DNA from: an uncultured Eubacterium sp.
GTDB lineage: Bacteria; Bacillota; Clostridia; Oscillospirales; Acutalibacteraceae
NCBI GenBank assembly: GCA_944380635.1
Contig: CALWID010000005.1
Span: 1-64,000, forward strand
DNA length: 64,000 nucleotides
Direction of reading: 5' to 3'
The notes beneath the pieces are model-generated. The model saw nothing but the letters and a program-made list of their open reading frames with translations. It was not told the DNA's origin and did no database searches. Below are positions 8,012 through 16,347 of the stretch, one piece after another (within the stretch, counting starts at the first letter, position 1; each line of letters begins with the position of its first letter). Made by a program: the position numbers and the translations under genes.

Positions 8012-8449
8012 ATGAAAAAAATTCTTGTGCTAAACGGCCCTAATCTTAATATGACGGGTATCAGAAAAAAGAATATTTACGGCTCGGAAACCCTTAAGGC
8101 AATCAATGACGAACTTAAGATATACGGCAAGGCGCGCGGAGCGAAAATCAGTTTCTTTCAGTCTAATCACGAGGGCGATATTATAGATATGATTCAGCAG
8201 AGCAGGGAAGAGTATGACGGCGTTGTTATAAATGCCGGAGCATATTCCCACTATTCCTATGCTATCAGAGACGCTATTGAGGCTGTAAACGAGTTTACGC
8301 CTTTTGTTGAGGTGCATATGAGCGATATTCACAACCGCGAGGATTTCAGAAAAGTTTCCGTTATAACCGATGTTTGCAAAAAGCAGATATGCGGCTACGG
8401 GAAGGACAGTTATAAAATGGGTATTGATTTATTACTTGAAATATTATAA
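8012..8449 (+). CDS. aroQ: Type II 3-dehydroquinate dehydratase
   Basis: A 145-residue dodecameric dehydroquinase that converts 3-dehydroquinate to 3-dehydroshikimate in the shikimate pathway. The start motif ILVLNGPNLNMTGIR, the flexible-loop Tyr in NIYGSETL, NAGAYSHYSYAIRDAI and VEVHMSDIHNRE are all present. ATG 8012 fits the family N-terminus; longer in-frame extensions from 7934 overlap the rpsU terminator and are rejected. The gene lies 42 bases before efp. In Firmicutes aroQ-pepP-efp is a common order; pepP is missing here. Confidence 0.92.
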   Translation: MKKILVLNGPNLNMTGIRKKNIYGSETLKAINDELKIYGKARGAKISFFQSNHEGDIIDMIQQSREEYDGVVINAGAYSHYSYAIRDAIEAVNEFTPFVEVHMSDIHNREDFRKVSVITDVCKKQICGYGKDSYKMGIDLLLEIL

Positions 8450-8491
8450 AATAAATTTGTATAAAGAATAATAAATTTTGGAGGTATTTTT

Positions 8492-9049
8492 ATGGTATCA
8501 GCAGGCGATTTCAGAAACGGCGTAACTTTTGAAATGGACGGCCAGGTTTATCAGATTATCGAATTTCAGCATGTTAAGCCGGGTAAGGGCGCCGCGTTTG
8601 TAAGAGCAAAAATAAAGAATGTAATCCAGGGTTCCGTTGTTGAAAGAACTTTTAACCCAACGGAAAAATTCCCTACAGCCTATATTGAAAGAAAAGATAT
8701 GGTTTATTCATATAATGACGACGGTATTTATTACTTTATGGACCAGGAAACATTTGATATGGTTCCCGTTTCAGAAAGCGACCTCAGCGATAACTTCAAG
8801 TTTGTTAAGGAAAACGATATTTGCCGTATTCTTTCTTATAAGGGCAAGGTTTTCGGCGTTGAGCCGCCCACATTTGTTACTCTTGAAGTAACTAAAACAG
8901 ACCCGGGATTCAAGGGCAATACGGCAACGAATACTCTTAAGCCCGCAGTTCTTGAAACCGGCGCGGAAATTCGTGTTCCTCTTTTCATCAATGAGGGCGA
9001 TAAAATTCGCGTAGATACAAGAACATGTGAATATATGGAGCGCGCGTAA
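8492..9049 (+). CDS. efp: Elongation factor P
   Basis: A 185-residue tRNA-shaped factor that rescues ribosomes stalled on polyproline. The three domains are complete, from [17 protein letters not shown] to the C-terminal [17 protein letters not shown]. The tip loop is [10 protein letters not shown], with the modifiable lysine at K32, the Bacillus-type arrangement in which Lys32 carries 5-aminopentanol. A YmfI-like reductase, which in Bacillus finishes that modification, lies 30 kb away in this window. GGAGGT precedes the ATG. Likely co-transcribed with aroQ and the acidic zinc-ribbon gene downstream. Confidence 0.95.
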   Translation: MVSAGDFRNGVTFEMDGQVYQIIEFQHVKPGKGAAFVRAKIKNVIQGSVVERTFNPTEKFPTAYIERKDMVYSYNDDGIYYFMDQETFDMVPVSESDLSDNFKFVKENDICRILSYKGKVFGVEPPTFVTLEVTKTDPGFKGNTATNTLKPAVLETGAEIRVPLFINEGDKIRVDTRTCEYMERA

Positions 9050-9067
9050 GCACAGAAAGGATTTTTT

Positions 9068-9481
9068 ATGAATACTACAGAAAGCCTCGGCTATCTCAAA
9101 GGTCTGCTTGACGGACTTGATTTTGACGATGATAAAAAAGATACAAAAATGTTTAAGGCAATTGTTGAAGTGCTTGAAAACATTATCAAGGATATAGATG
9201 ATGTTAACGAGGATATGGACCTTCTTTCGGAGCAGGTTGACGGTATTGACGACGACCTTGCGGAAGTTGAGGATTATCTTTCAGACGAATGCGGCGGCTG
9301 CGGCTGTGATGACTGCGATGACAGCGAATACGCTGTTACTTGCCCCGCGTGCGGCGAAGAGTTTACCGTTGATGAGGATACTGTTATGGAAGGCGGCATA
9401 GAGTGCCCCGCATGCGGTGAGTTCCTTGAGTTTGAACTTGATGATGAGGATTCGGATTCAGACGATAAAACAGAAGAATAA
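9068..9481 (+). CDS. Acidic CD1247-type N-terminal domain protein with zinc ribbon
   Basis: A 137-residue, very acidic protein. The N-terminal helical part (SLGYLKGLLDGL...VLENIIKDIDDVNEDMDLL) resembles the domain named after Clostridioides CD1247, commonly found next to efp in clostridia. A Cys-rich patch CGGCGCDDCDD is followed by a treble-clef-like ribbon with CPAC pairs about 30 residues apart, likely binding zinc. The function of the family is unknown. It starts 18 bases after efp and ends at a terminator, so it is the last gene of the aroQ-efp cluster. A link to translation is suggested only by context. Confidence 0.75.
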   Translation: MNTTESLGYLKGLLDGLDFDDDKKDTKMFKAIVEVLENIIKDIDDVNEDMDLLSEQVDGIDDDLAEVEDYLSDECGGCGCDDCDDSEYAVTCPACGEEFTVDEDTVMEGGIECPACGEFLEFELDDEDSDSDDKTEE

Positions 9482-9495
9482 CAGATGATATCATA

Positions 9496-9524
9496 AAAAG
9501 GCGTCTTAAAAGGCGCCTTTTGAT
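9496..9524 (+). terminator. Terminator after the acidic zinc-ribbon gene
   Basis: AAAAGGCG (9496-9503) pairs with CGCCTTTT (9514-9521). The T-tract is short. Confidence 0.6.
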
Positions 9525-9548
9525 TTAATTATTGGCAGGTTGTGCGTT

Positions 9549-10709
9549 ATGAAAAGAAAATTAACCGTTTTGCTTGCAATATTAACTATGCTTACTGCTG
9601 TTGTGTTGCCGCGCGGTATAACTGCTCTGGCAAATTCTTATTTTCCCACAACTCCTATTGAGTTTGAAAATCTAAATCTTGCTTTGTTTTCTCAACTTGA
9701 TTTAACAACGGGGTTAAATAATTTCGGTAATAATGATAATTGGAAATATTATTACCGCTGCTCTTTTATCCCGCAGTATTCCGCAGAATATACCGTTACC
9801 GTTTCATCAAGAAAAAAGATGAAAACAGAACTTTATGACTCCTCTGGTAATCTGCTCTCGGCAAGTTATGCGCCGGAGGTTATCAATGATGAAATGCGGT
9901 ATGTTTTCAGTAATACGGAGTACCTTGAAAAAGGTGAAACTTATTATTATGAGTTTGCTTTTACAAACGGTTATATTAATTCCTGCGGCCCGTTTTCCGT
10001 TTGGATGACAAGTACACCTTCATCTGAAATACCGCAGGATGATTATCTGCATCTTTATGTGGATTCAAAGAAAAGCGGCACCGTATATGAACTGTCTTCC
10101 TATTCTCCTCAGCAGTTAATCAGCGATTTGAGTTTGAAAGCGGTTTTTGAGGATGGTAAACTTTATGAGTGGAAAGGTTCGCAGACCCAGATACCATATC
10201 TTAACGGGTGTGATATAATTCTTGATTTGTCCGACTGCACCGCCGAAACGGGCTTGCATACCGTAAAAGCGCATTATATGGGGTATGAGGTAACGGCGCA
10301 GTTTGAAATAGTAAACTGTATTCATAACTATACCGCTGAATATTATAAACCGGAATGGCTTATACCGGGCTATACTGTTTATACCTGCACTAAATGCGCG
10401 GATAGTTTTACGGGCGATTTTACCGAAACAGGCGCTGAACTGCACAGGAATTTTTTTGAGCATTTTAATGCATCTAAAAAAGATTCCGATTTCAACGCGG
10501 CGGATGATATTAACGGGGACGGATATATAAACGCCCGCGATTTTTCCAAGATTGCCCGAATGTATTATGCTGCTCAAAACAGTATGCTTTCTTCATTCAA
10601 TAGTAAGCGGGGCGATTCGGATTATGACCCGTACCTTGATATGAATTCGGACGGTTATATTAATGCAAGGGATTATTCCGCTCTTTACAGAACTATGCCC
10701 AAGCCTTAA
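9549..10709 (+). CDS. Secreted protein with Ig-like and type I dockerin domains
   Basis: About 386 residues. An N-terminal signal peptide (MKRKLTVLLAILTMLTAVVLP, cleavage near ALA-NS) is followed by a beta-rich region. An Ig-like segment is likely around residues 165-255, then a Cys-containing module with CIHNY and YTCTKCAD, common in ruminococcal surface proteins. The C-terminus is a type I dockerin: two calcium loops, DINGDGYINARDFSKI and DMNSDGYINARDYSAL, about 47 residues apart. Dockerins attach proteins to cohesin scaffolds outside the cell. No catalytic domain is recognised, so the cargo role is unknown. No cohesin gene is in the window. ATG 9549 is preferred to the TTG at 9540. Confidence 0.8.
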   Translation: MKRKLTVLLAILTMLTAVVLPRGITALANSYFPTTPIEFENLNLALFSQLDLTTGLNNFGNNDNWKYYYRCSFIPQYSAEYTVTVSSRKKMKTELYDSSGNLLSASYAPEVINDEMRYVFSNTEYLEKGETYYYEFAFTNGYINSCGPFSVWMTSTPSSEIPQDDYLHLYVDSKKSGTVYELSSYSPQQLISDLSLKAVFEDGKLYEWKGSQTQIPYLNGCDIILDLSDCTAETGLHTVKAHYMGYEVTAQFEIVNCIHNYTAEYYKPEWLIPGYTVYTCTKCADSFTGDFTETGAELHRNFFEHFNASKKDSDFNAADDINGDGYINARDFSKIARMYYAAQNSMLSSFNSKRGDSDYDPYLDMNSDGYINARDYSALYRTMPKP

Positions 10710-10744
10710 TTCAAATTCAGATTATTAACCTACTTAAATAAACC

Positions 10745-10780
10745 AAAGCGGTTCGGAAAAATCCGAACCGCTTTTCTTTT
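10745..10780. terminator. Strong bidirectional terminator
   Basis: AAAGCGGTTCGGA (10745-10757) pairs perfectly with TCCGAACCGCTTT (10762-10774), with T-rich flanks. It lies between the convergent dockerin and lipoprotein genes. Confidence 0.85.
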
Positions 10781-11082
10781 TATCCAAGCGCGTCTCGTGC
10801 CGCGTCGCCCAGGTCGGACGCCGCTTCGCCTGCTCCGCCTGCCGCGTCGCCGATAGCGTCGCCCACATCAGACGCCGCCTCACTTGCGTTTTCGCCCGCG
10901 TTTGAAAGTCCTTCTTCCGCCATGTTGGTTGTTGAAGTCGTGTTTGCCGTGGTGGTTTCTGTTGTGCGCGCCGTGGTAACTGTTGTTGTGGTCATATCGT
11001 TATCCGCGTCGTTTGAACAGCCTACAAAAACGCACGCCGCAAGCACAACTGCCGCAAGCAGCACAATAATACTTTTTTTCAT
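10780..11082 (-). CDS. Small lipoprotein with Thr-rich linker and Ala/Gly/Asp repeats
   Basis: A 100-residue predicted lipoprotein. The signal sequence contains two possible lipobox cysteines, LAAC at Cys17 and FVGC at Cys22. A Thr-rich stretch of about 25 residues follows (MTTTTVTTARTTETTT). The last 45 residues are low complexity, repeating units such as EAASDVGDA, GEAASDLGDA and ARDALG with an 11-residue flavour. This would form a soft amphipathic helix like LEA or apolipoprotein repeats. The function is unknown. The gene is preceded by GGATG on the minus strand and is monocistronic. Confidence 0.7.
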   Translation of the reverse strand: MKKSIIVLLAAVVLAACVFVGCSNDADNDMTTTTVTTARTTETTTANTTSTTNMAEEGLSNAGENASEAASDVGDAIGDAAGGAGEAASDLGDAARDALG

Positions 11083-11256
11083 TAAAATACATCCTTTCAG
11101 AAAAAATGTTTTAATTATTTTAAACTGCCTTTAATTAAACACAATATGCCGAAAACGCGCCGCCGCAAATAATCAAAAATATCCGCTCAACACCGTTTTC
11201 AATTCAAACCGTTTTAAAACAATATCGCGCTTAATCTTTCGGCAGTTTTAACTGAA

Positions 11257-12573
11257 TTATTTGGTAAGCGTACCATTGTCAGAATACATCAAAAGAAGTA
11301 TATCCTCTTCCTCGCCGGTCTCGGAATTTGTGTATATCAGCACTTCCTGACCGGTGCTCTTGTTTTTGCAGCGGTATTCGTTGCAGAATGTTTCAACTCC
11401 GCTGCTTTTCGGTATAAGGCAGCGTGAGCGTGATATAATTTCAACACTGTTGCTCAGACTGATATTATTTTTTTCAGCGCTGAACGCAGGCACGGTTCTC
11501 TCCGTATGATTAATAAGGTACCCGTCCGCCTCAAGGGAAAATACACTTCCGTCAGAGAGCGATATTCCCACTTTTATAATATCCGGATAGTAAGTTATAT
11601 TGTCTTTGCTGTATGCAAAATTTATGGTGCATACATTGTTGTAAACGGAATAATACGATTCTTTCATATCCGTGTAGCCGATTTTGTTAAGAAAATCCTG
11701 CGCTATATTAATTGCGTTTTCCTCTGTAACGGTCTGATTTCCCGGCGTGCCCTCGTTTAAAATATAGGCAATATATCCGCCGCTTTTCGTAACCGCTATC
11801 GTTTGAAGTTTGTAAGAAAAAACATATGCCGGCAGCGTGCCGCTTTCTTCCGTCTTGTATATAACGCCGCCTTCGTCAACGCCAAGCGCGTTCGCGGCTA
11901 TCTTTCTGCATTCGGACTGGTCTTTTTTATCCGCGTTTTTTATAAGAGCGCTCTGCTTGTTTAAAACAGCGTCCGCAAACGGGCCGTCATAAAGCAGCGT
12001 GGGGTAATTTTCAAATGTTTCCTCGGCAGATGAAAAATCAGTTGAAAAGGAAGAAACTTTCATTTCACTGCCGTCCCCGAGTGATACTTCATTTTCCGTT
12101 ATCATTCCGCCGGCGTTGCAGCGGGATACTATTGAATCTGTAAAATCCGAATATTCCTGCGCATATGAAAGCAGCAAACTCAAATTTTCATACTCCTCCT
12201 GCGTGATTTCATCTTTTGTTGAAAGATAGCGCGCATAATCGCCCGCCTGGCTCAGAAATTTATATGCTCCGCTCAGGTTAAGTTGGCTAATCGGTAATGA
12301 GGAAAGCGCGTTTTTCGCCGTGCAGCACTCGGAATAAAGATTTCCCGATATTCTGTTCATCATATCGCTTGTTGTGGCGTACTGGCTTTTTGCAAGGCTT
12401 GTTTCTATTGAATCAAGGCATTCTGAAAGTTGCGTCAGATTGCGCTGATAGGACGCTTCAAGCTGCGCTTGATATTCGCTGCTTTTCATATTGCCCATAA
12501 CGGCAAACGCTGTAAGCGCCGCAACAGCAAACACGGCAAAAGAGCAAATCCTTATTATATTTCGCCTTTTCAT
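11257..12573 (-). CDS. ypeB: Germination protein YpeB
   Basis: About 438 residues. An N-terminal transmembrane anchor (IIRICSFAVFAVAALTAFAVM) is followed by a helical YpeB N-terminal domain (EASYQRNLTQLSECLDSIETSLAKSQ) and PepSY-type repeats in the C-terminal half. In Bacillus YpeB is needed to place and protect the cortex-lytic enzyme SleB in the spore. I chose the start at 12573, where GAAAGGAATGG lies upstream on the minus strand; the 24-codon extension is unlike the family. sleB normally sits just upstream in the same operon, but the upstream neighbour here is the divergent proB. The germination partner must be elsewhere or missing. Confidence 0.82.
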   Translation of the reverse strand: MKRRNIIRICSFAVFAVAALTAFAVMGNMKSSEYQAQLEASYQRNLTQLSECLDSIETSLAKSQYATTSDMMNRISGNLYSECCTAKNALSSLPISQLNLSGAYKFLSQAGDYARYLSTKDEITQEEYENLSLLLSYAQEYSDFTDSIVSRCNAGGMITENEVSLGDGSEMKVSSFSTDFSSAEETFENYPTLLYDGPFADAVLNKQSALIKNADKKDQSECRKIAANALGVDEGGVIYKTEESGTLPAYVFSYKLQTIAVTKSGGYIAYILNEGTPGNQTVTEENAINIAQDFLNKIGYTDMKESYYSVYNNVCTINFAYSKDNITYYPDIIKVGISLSDGSVFSLEADGYLINHTERTVPAFSAEKNNISLSNSVEIISRSRCLIPKSSGVETFCNEYRCKNKSTGQEVLIYTNSETGEEEDILLLMYSDNGTLTK

Positions 12574-12672
12574 TTTACCATTCCTTTCGGTTTCGGATAA
12601 ATATTCCCTAAACGGATTTTGCCCTAAAAATCCGAAAACATACAAAAAAGTCTTTTATTGCTAATCTTTTTT

Positions 12673-12681
12673 TGCTATAAT
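12673..12681 (+). promoter_or_regulatory. Extended -10 promoter for proBA
   Basis: TGCTATAAT at 12673-12681 is an extended -10 element, about 70 bases upstream of proB. No good -35 is seen. Confidence 0.5.
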
Positions 12682-12748
12682 AAAGTGATTATCCATATAT
12701 ACCGGCGTAATTTTATGAATGCGGTGAATAAATAAGGCGGAGAATAAT

Positions 12749-13537
12749 ATGAGTCTAAAGAACGGAAAAAAAAGAATAGTTGTAAAAATAGGAACTTCAA
12801 CTTTAACTCACAGCACCGGCAAGGCGAATATCGCCCTGATTGCGAAACTTGCCTCAGTGCTTTCAGACCTTAAAAACGAGGGGCACCAAATAGTGCTTGT
12901 GTCCTCCGGAGCAATATCGGTTGGTATGAGCAGACTGCGGCTTTCCCAAAGACCGAGCAAGATACAGTGCCTTCAGGCGGCGGCGGCCGTGGGGCAAAGC
13001 GAACTTATGTTTCTTTATGACAGATTGTTTTCCGAATATGATGTTGTTGTCAGCCAGTTGCTGCTTACTTTTGATGAACTTGAAAATAAGGAAAGCAGAG
13101 CGCACCTTATAAATACGCTTGACCAACTGCTTGAATATGACTGCCTGCCGATAGTTAATGAAAACGATTCCGTTTCGGTTGAAGAACTTGTCAGCGGTGA
13201 TAATGACTGCCTTTCCGCTATGGTGGCAAAAATTACAAACGCAGATTTGCTTGTTATTCTTACCGATACGGACGGATTGTATGACGGCGACCCGGCGCGG
13301 AATAAAAACGCCAAACTTATAAGCGTGGTTGATGAAATAGATGATAATATAAAATCCGTAACAGGCGTTGCCGGCAAGCGTGGCACCGGCGGATTTATAA
13401 CAAAAATAAACGCGGCTCAGATAGCCGTTTCGGCGGGAATCCCCGTCGCTATAATAAACGGTAATAAACCCACAAATATATATAAAGTTGTTAAAGGTGA
13501 AAATGTGGGCACATATTTTAAGGCGGTGAAATTATGA
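12749..13537 (+). CDS. proB: Glutamate 5-kinase (no PUA domain)
   Basis: Phosphorylates glutamate with ATP, the first step of proline synthesis. The amino acid kinase fold is visible in VVKIGTSTL, VLVSSGAISVGM, NENDSVS and LTDTDGLYDGDP. At 262 residues it contains only the kinase domain and lacks the C-terminal PUA domain found in E. coli ProB (about 367 residues); this short form is common in Firmicutes. AGGCGGAG precedes the ATG. Its stop overlaps the proA start (ATGA), giving tight coupling with the enzyme that takes its labile product. proC is not nearby. Confidence 0.92.
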   Translation: MSLKNGKKRIVVKIGTSTLTHSTGKANIALIAKLASVLSDLKNEGHQIVLVSSGAISVGMSRLRLSQRPSKIQCLQAAAAVGQSELMFLYDRLFSEYDVVVSQLLLTFDELENKESRAHLINTLDQLLEYDCLPIVNENDSVSVEELVSGDNDCLSAMVAKITNADLLVILTDTDGLYDGDPARNKNAKLISVVDEIDDNIKSVTGVAGKRGTGGFITKINAAQIAVSAGIPVAIINGNKPTNIYKVVKGENVGTYFKAVKL

Positions 13538-14769
13538 AAGAAATAGGTATAAAAGCCCTTGCGGCAAAGGATTTTCTTGCAACAGTTACAACTGATGAAA
13601 AAAACAGGGTTCTGCTTGCCATTGCAAAGGCGCTGAGGGAAAGCAGTGAAACTATCATAAGCGAGAATAAAACAGACCTTGAAAACGGCAGAAAAAGCGG
13701 ACTTAGCAGCGGTATGCTTGACAGACTTATGCTTGATGAAAGCAGAATAGAGGGCATTGCCTCTGCTGTTGAGGATGTTGCCGCCCTGCCGGACCCATGC
13801 GGCAGACTGCTTGATGAAGTGAAAAGACCGAACGGACTTGATATTAAAAAAGTTTCCGTTCCGATAGGAGTTATAGGCATTATTTACGAATCAAGGCCGA
13901 ATGTAACCGCGGACGCCGCAGTACTCTGCCTTAAAAGTTCAAACGCCGTTATACTCCGCGGCGGCAAAGAGGCGATAAATTCAAATATTGCGATTGTTGC
14001 CGCAATGAGGTCTGCCCTTGCAGACTGCGGATTTGATGAAAACTGTATTCAACTTGTTACCGATACTTCCAGGGAATCCGCAAATCAGATGATGAAGATG
14101 AAAGGCTATATAGACTGCCTTATTCCCCGCGGCGGGAAGGGGCTTATCAGAAGCGTTGTTGAAAATTCAACCGTGCCTGTAATTGAAACAGGCTCCGGCA
14201 ACTGCCATATTTTTGTTGATGAAAGCGCCGATATTGATATGGCGGCAAATATAATCTTTAATGCCAAAACGCAGCGTATAAGCGTTTGCAATGCCTGCGA
14301 AAGTCTTGTAATTCATTCGGGTATAATAAACAGGGCTCTGCCTGTTATCAAAAAAAGGCTTGATGAAAAAAATGTTGAAATGCGCGGCGATGAGCGCGCA
14401 ATGGCGGCGGCAAACGGTGTTTTGCCGGCAAGCGAAGAGGATTTTGCCACTGAGTATCTTGATTATAAAATCAGCGTAAAGACTGTTGACAGCCTTGATG
14501 AGGCTATAAAGCATATTAATAAATGCTCAACAGGGCACAGCGAGGCAATCATTACTCAAAATGAGGATAATGCCCGCGAGTTCCTGCAAAGGATTGATTC
14601 TTCTTCCGTTTATGTTAACGCCTCAACAAGATTTACGGACGGCGGCGAGTTCGGCCTCGGCGCCGAGATAGGCATATCCACGCAGAAACTGCATGCGCGC
14701 GGACCTATGGGGCTTCGTGAACTTACAACAACAAAATATCTTATCTTCGGAGACGGGCAGATAAGATAA
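13534..14769 (+). CDS. proA: Glutamate-5-semialdehyde dehydrogenase (gamma-glutamyl phosphate reductase)
   Basis: A 411-residue NADPH-dependent reductase that converts gamma-glutamyl phosphate to glutamate semialdehyde. Key regions are VGVIGIIYESRPNVTADA-like (residues about 109-127), LRGGKEAINSN, the catalytic Cys in RISVCNACESLV, and the C-terminal TDGGEFGLGAEIGISTQK. Length is normal for the family. The start overlaps proB by four bases. An unrelated flippase gene follows after 49 bases with its own Shine-Dalgarno. Confidence 0.93.
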   Translation: MKEIGIKALAAKDFLATVTTDEKNRVLLAIAKALRESSETIISENKTDLENGRKSGLSSGMLDRLMLDESRIEGIASAVEDVAALPDPCGRLLDEVKRPNGLDIKKVSVPIGVIGIIYESRPNVTADAAVLCLKSSNAVILRGGKEAINSNIAIVAAMRSALADCGFDENCIQLVTDTSRESANQMMKMKGYIDCLIPRGGKGLIRSVVENSTVPVIETGSGNCHIFVDESADIDMAANIIFNAKTQRISVCNACESLVIHSGIINRALPVIKKRLDEKNVEMRGDERAMAAANGVLPASEEDFATEYLDYKISVKTVDSLDEAIKHINKCSTGHSEAIITQNEDNAREFLQRIDSSSVYVNASTRFTDGGEFGLGAEIGISTQKLHARGPMGLRELTTTKYLIFGDGQIR

Positions 14770-14818
14770 AAAATCTGTAAAAAATATATACGCATACAAA
14801 GCAAAGGAATGATAATTA

Positions 14819-16252
14819 ATGGACAAGTATAAAAAACTTGCCTCAAATACAATTGTTTTTGCAATAGGCACATTTTCCTCAAAACTGCTTACCCTTGTGC
14901 TTACTTTCTTTTATACAAGGGTTATGGCAACAGGGGATTTCGGCGGCGCTACTCTTATTCAAAACGCCGTTAATATTCTTGTGCCTATAGTTACTCTTGC
15001 GGTAAATTCCGCCGCCCTGCGCTTTGCGCTTGATAAAAACAGCGATAAAAAATGCGTTTTTTCAACCGGCGTGGCAACAACGCTTATCGGTTTTGCCGTG
15101 TTCTGCCTGTTCGCTCCGCTCGTTACCCGTATAACAATCAATGATTTTAATTTCGGCCAGTATACTATCCTGCTTTATTTAATGCTGCTCGGCTCATCAC
15201 TGCGCCAACTCTGCCAGCAGTTTGTCCGCGGCAGCGGCCATGTTAAACTTTATGCTGTGGACGGCGTTATAGCAACCGCAACTTCCGCGGGATTTACATT
15301 TCTTTACCTCGGCGCGTTTCATTGGGGTATTTACGGATATATTCTTGCCATTTTTACAAGCGATATGCTTTCCGTTCTGTTTATGTTTGTTGCGGCAAAA
15401 CTTTGGCGTTATGTCAGTTTTAAAACAGGGCTTAAAAAGAATACCGTTTATCCCATGCTCAAATACTGTATTCCGCTTATTCCCACCATTATTCTTTGGT
15501 GGATAATAAATGTTTCCGACCAATATATGGTAACTTATTTTAACGGCGTATCAGTAAGCGGCATTTATACTTCCGCATATAAAATACCGAATTTTGTAAC
15601 CATTTTTGCCTCAATATTTATAGACGCTTGGCAGCTTTCCGCCGTTGATGAATATGACAGTAACGGCAAATCCGAATTTTTTACAAAAGTATTTAAAACA
15701 TACAGCGGCGCTCTGCTTGCCGTTGGCGCGCTGTTGATTGCCGGTTCAAGAATAATCACCGATTTGTACCTCGGCGCCGATTATTATGATTCCTGGCATT
15801 ATGTGCCCATTCTTGTTATCGCCACCACTTTTTCAAACCTTGTAAATTTTTACGCCTCGGTATATATGGCGGAAAAAAAGAGTATGCTTTCTATGGTTAC
15901 TGCCGGCACGGGAGCTGTTTTAAATATAGTTTTAAACTTTATTCTTATTCCCGTTATGGGTCCTTACGGCGCCGCAATAGCAACTGCCGCGTCATTTGTG
16001 GCGGTGTTTATTATCCGCGTGCTGAATACAAGAAAATTTGTAAAGATAAAAATAAATTATATAACTTTTATTCCGTCTGTCGCGCTGCTTTTTGCCGCCG
16101 CTGCCGTAATGATAATTGAGGTTGCCGGTCAGTGGGGCAGTTTCGGAATAGCTCTTGCGCTTGCGGCAGTTGTTATTCTTTTAAATATAAAATCACTGCT
16201 TGCAATAATTCCGCTTGTTTTCCAAAGATTTTTTAAAAAGCATAAATCCTGA
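14819..16252 (+). CDS. Polysaccharide/lipid flippase, MOP superfamily (Wzx/MurJ-like)
   Basis: A 477-residue multi-pass membrane protein with 12-14 hydrophobic segments. The first begins KLASNTIVFAIGTFSSKLLTLVLTFFY, typical of polysaccharide biosynthesis (Wzx) flippases. It probably moves lipid-linked oligosaccharides across the membrane. No glycosyltransferase cluster surrounds it, so the substrate is unknown. AAAGGAATGA precedes the ATG. It may be read through from proBA, because no convincing terminator separates them. Confidence 0.8.
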   Translation: MDKYKKLASNTIVFAIGTFSSKLLTLVLTFFYTRVMATGDFGGATLIQNAVNILVPIVTLAVNSAALRFALDKNSDKKCVFSTGVATTLIGFAVFCLFAPLVTRITINDFNFGQYTILLYLMLLGSSLRQLCQQFVRGSGHVKLYAVDGVIATATSAGFTFLYLGAFHWGIYGYILAIFTSDMLSVLFMFVAAKLWRYVSFKTGLKKNTVYPMLKYCIPLIPTIILWWIINVSDQYMVTYFNGVSVSGIYTSAYKIPNFVTIFASIFIDAWQLSAVDEYDSNGKSEFFTKVFKTYSGALLAVGALLIAGSRIITDLYLGADYYDSWHYVPILVIATTFSNLVNFYASVYMAEKKSMLSMVTAGTGAVLNIVLNFILIPVMGPYGAAIATAASFVAVFIIRVLNTRKFVKIKINYITFIPSVALLFAAAAVMIIEVAGQWGSFGIALALAAVVILLNIKSLLAIIPLVFQRFFKKHKS

Positions 16253-16261
16253 TTACTGATA

Positions 16262-16290
16262 TTGAATATTATCCCGTTTTAGTGTATAAT
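16262..16290 (+). promoter_or_regulatory. Sigma-A promoter for glgP
   Basis: TTGAAT at 16262-16267, a 17-base spacer, and TATAAT at 16285-16290. Confidence 0.75.
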
Positions 16291-16347
16291 GAACAATAAC
16301 AACTGTAATTTAATTCTTTTTCTCAATTATTTTTGGAGGTTTTGTAT

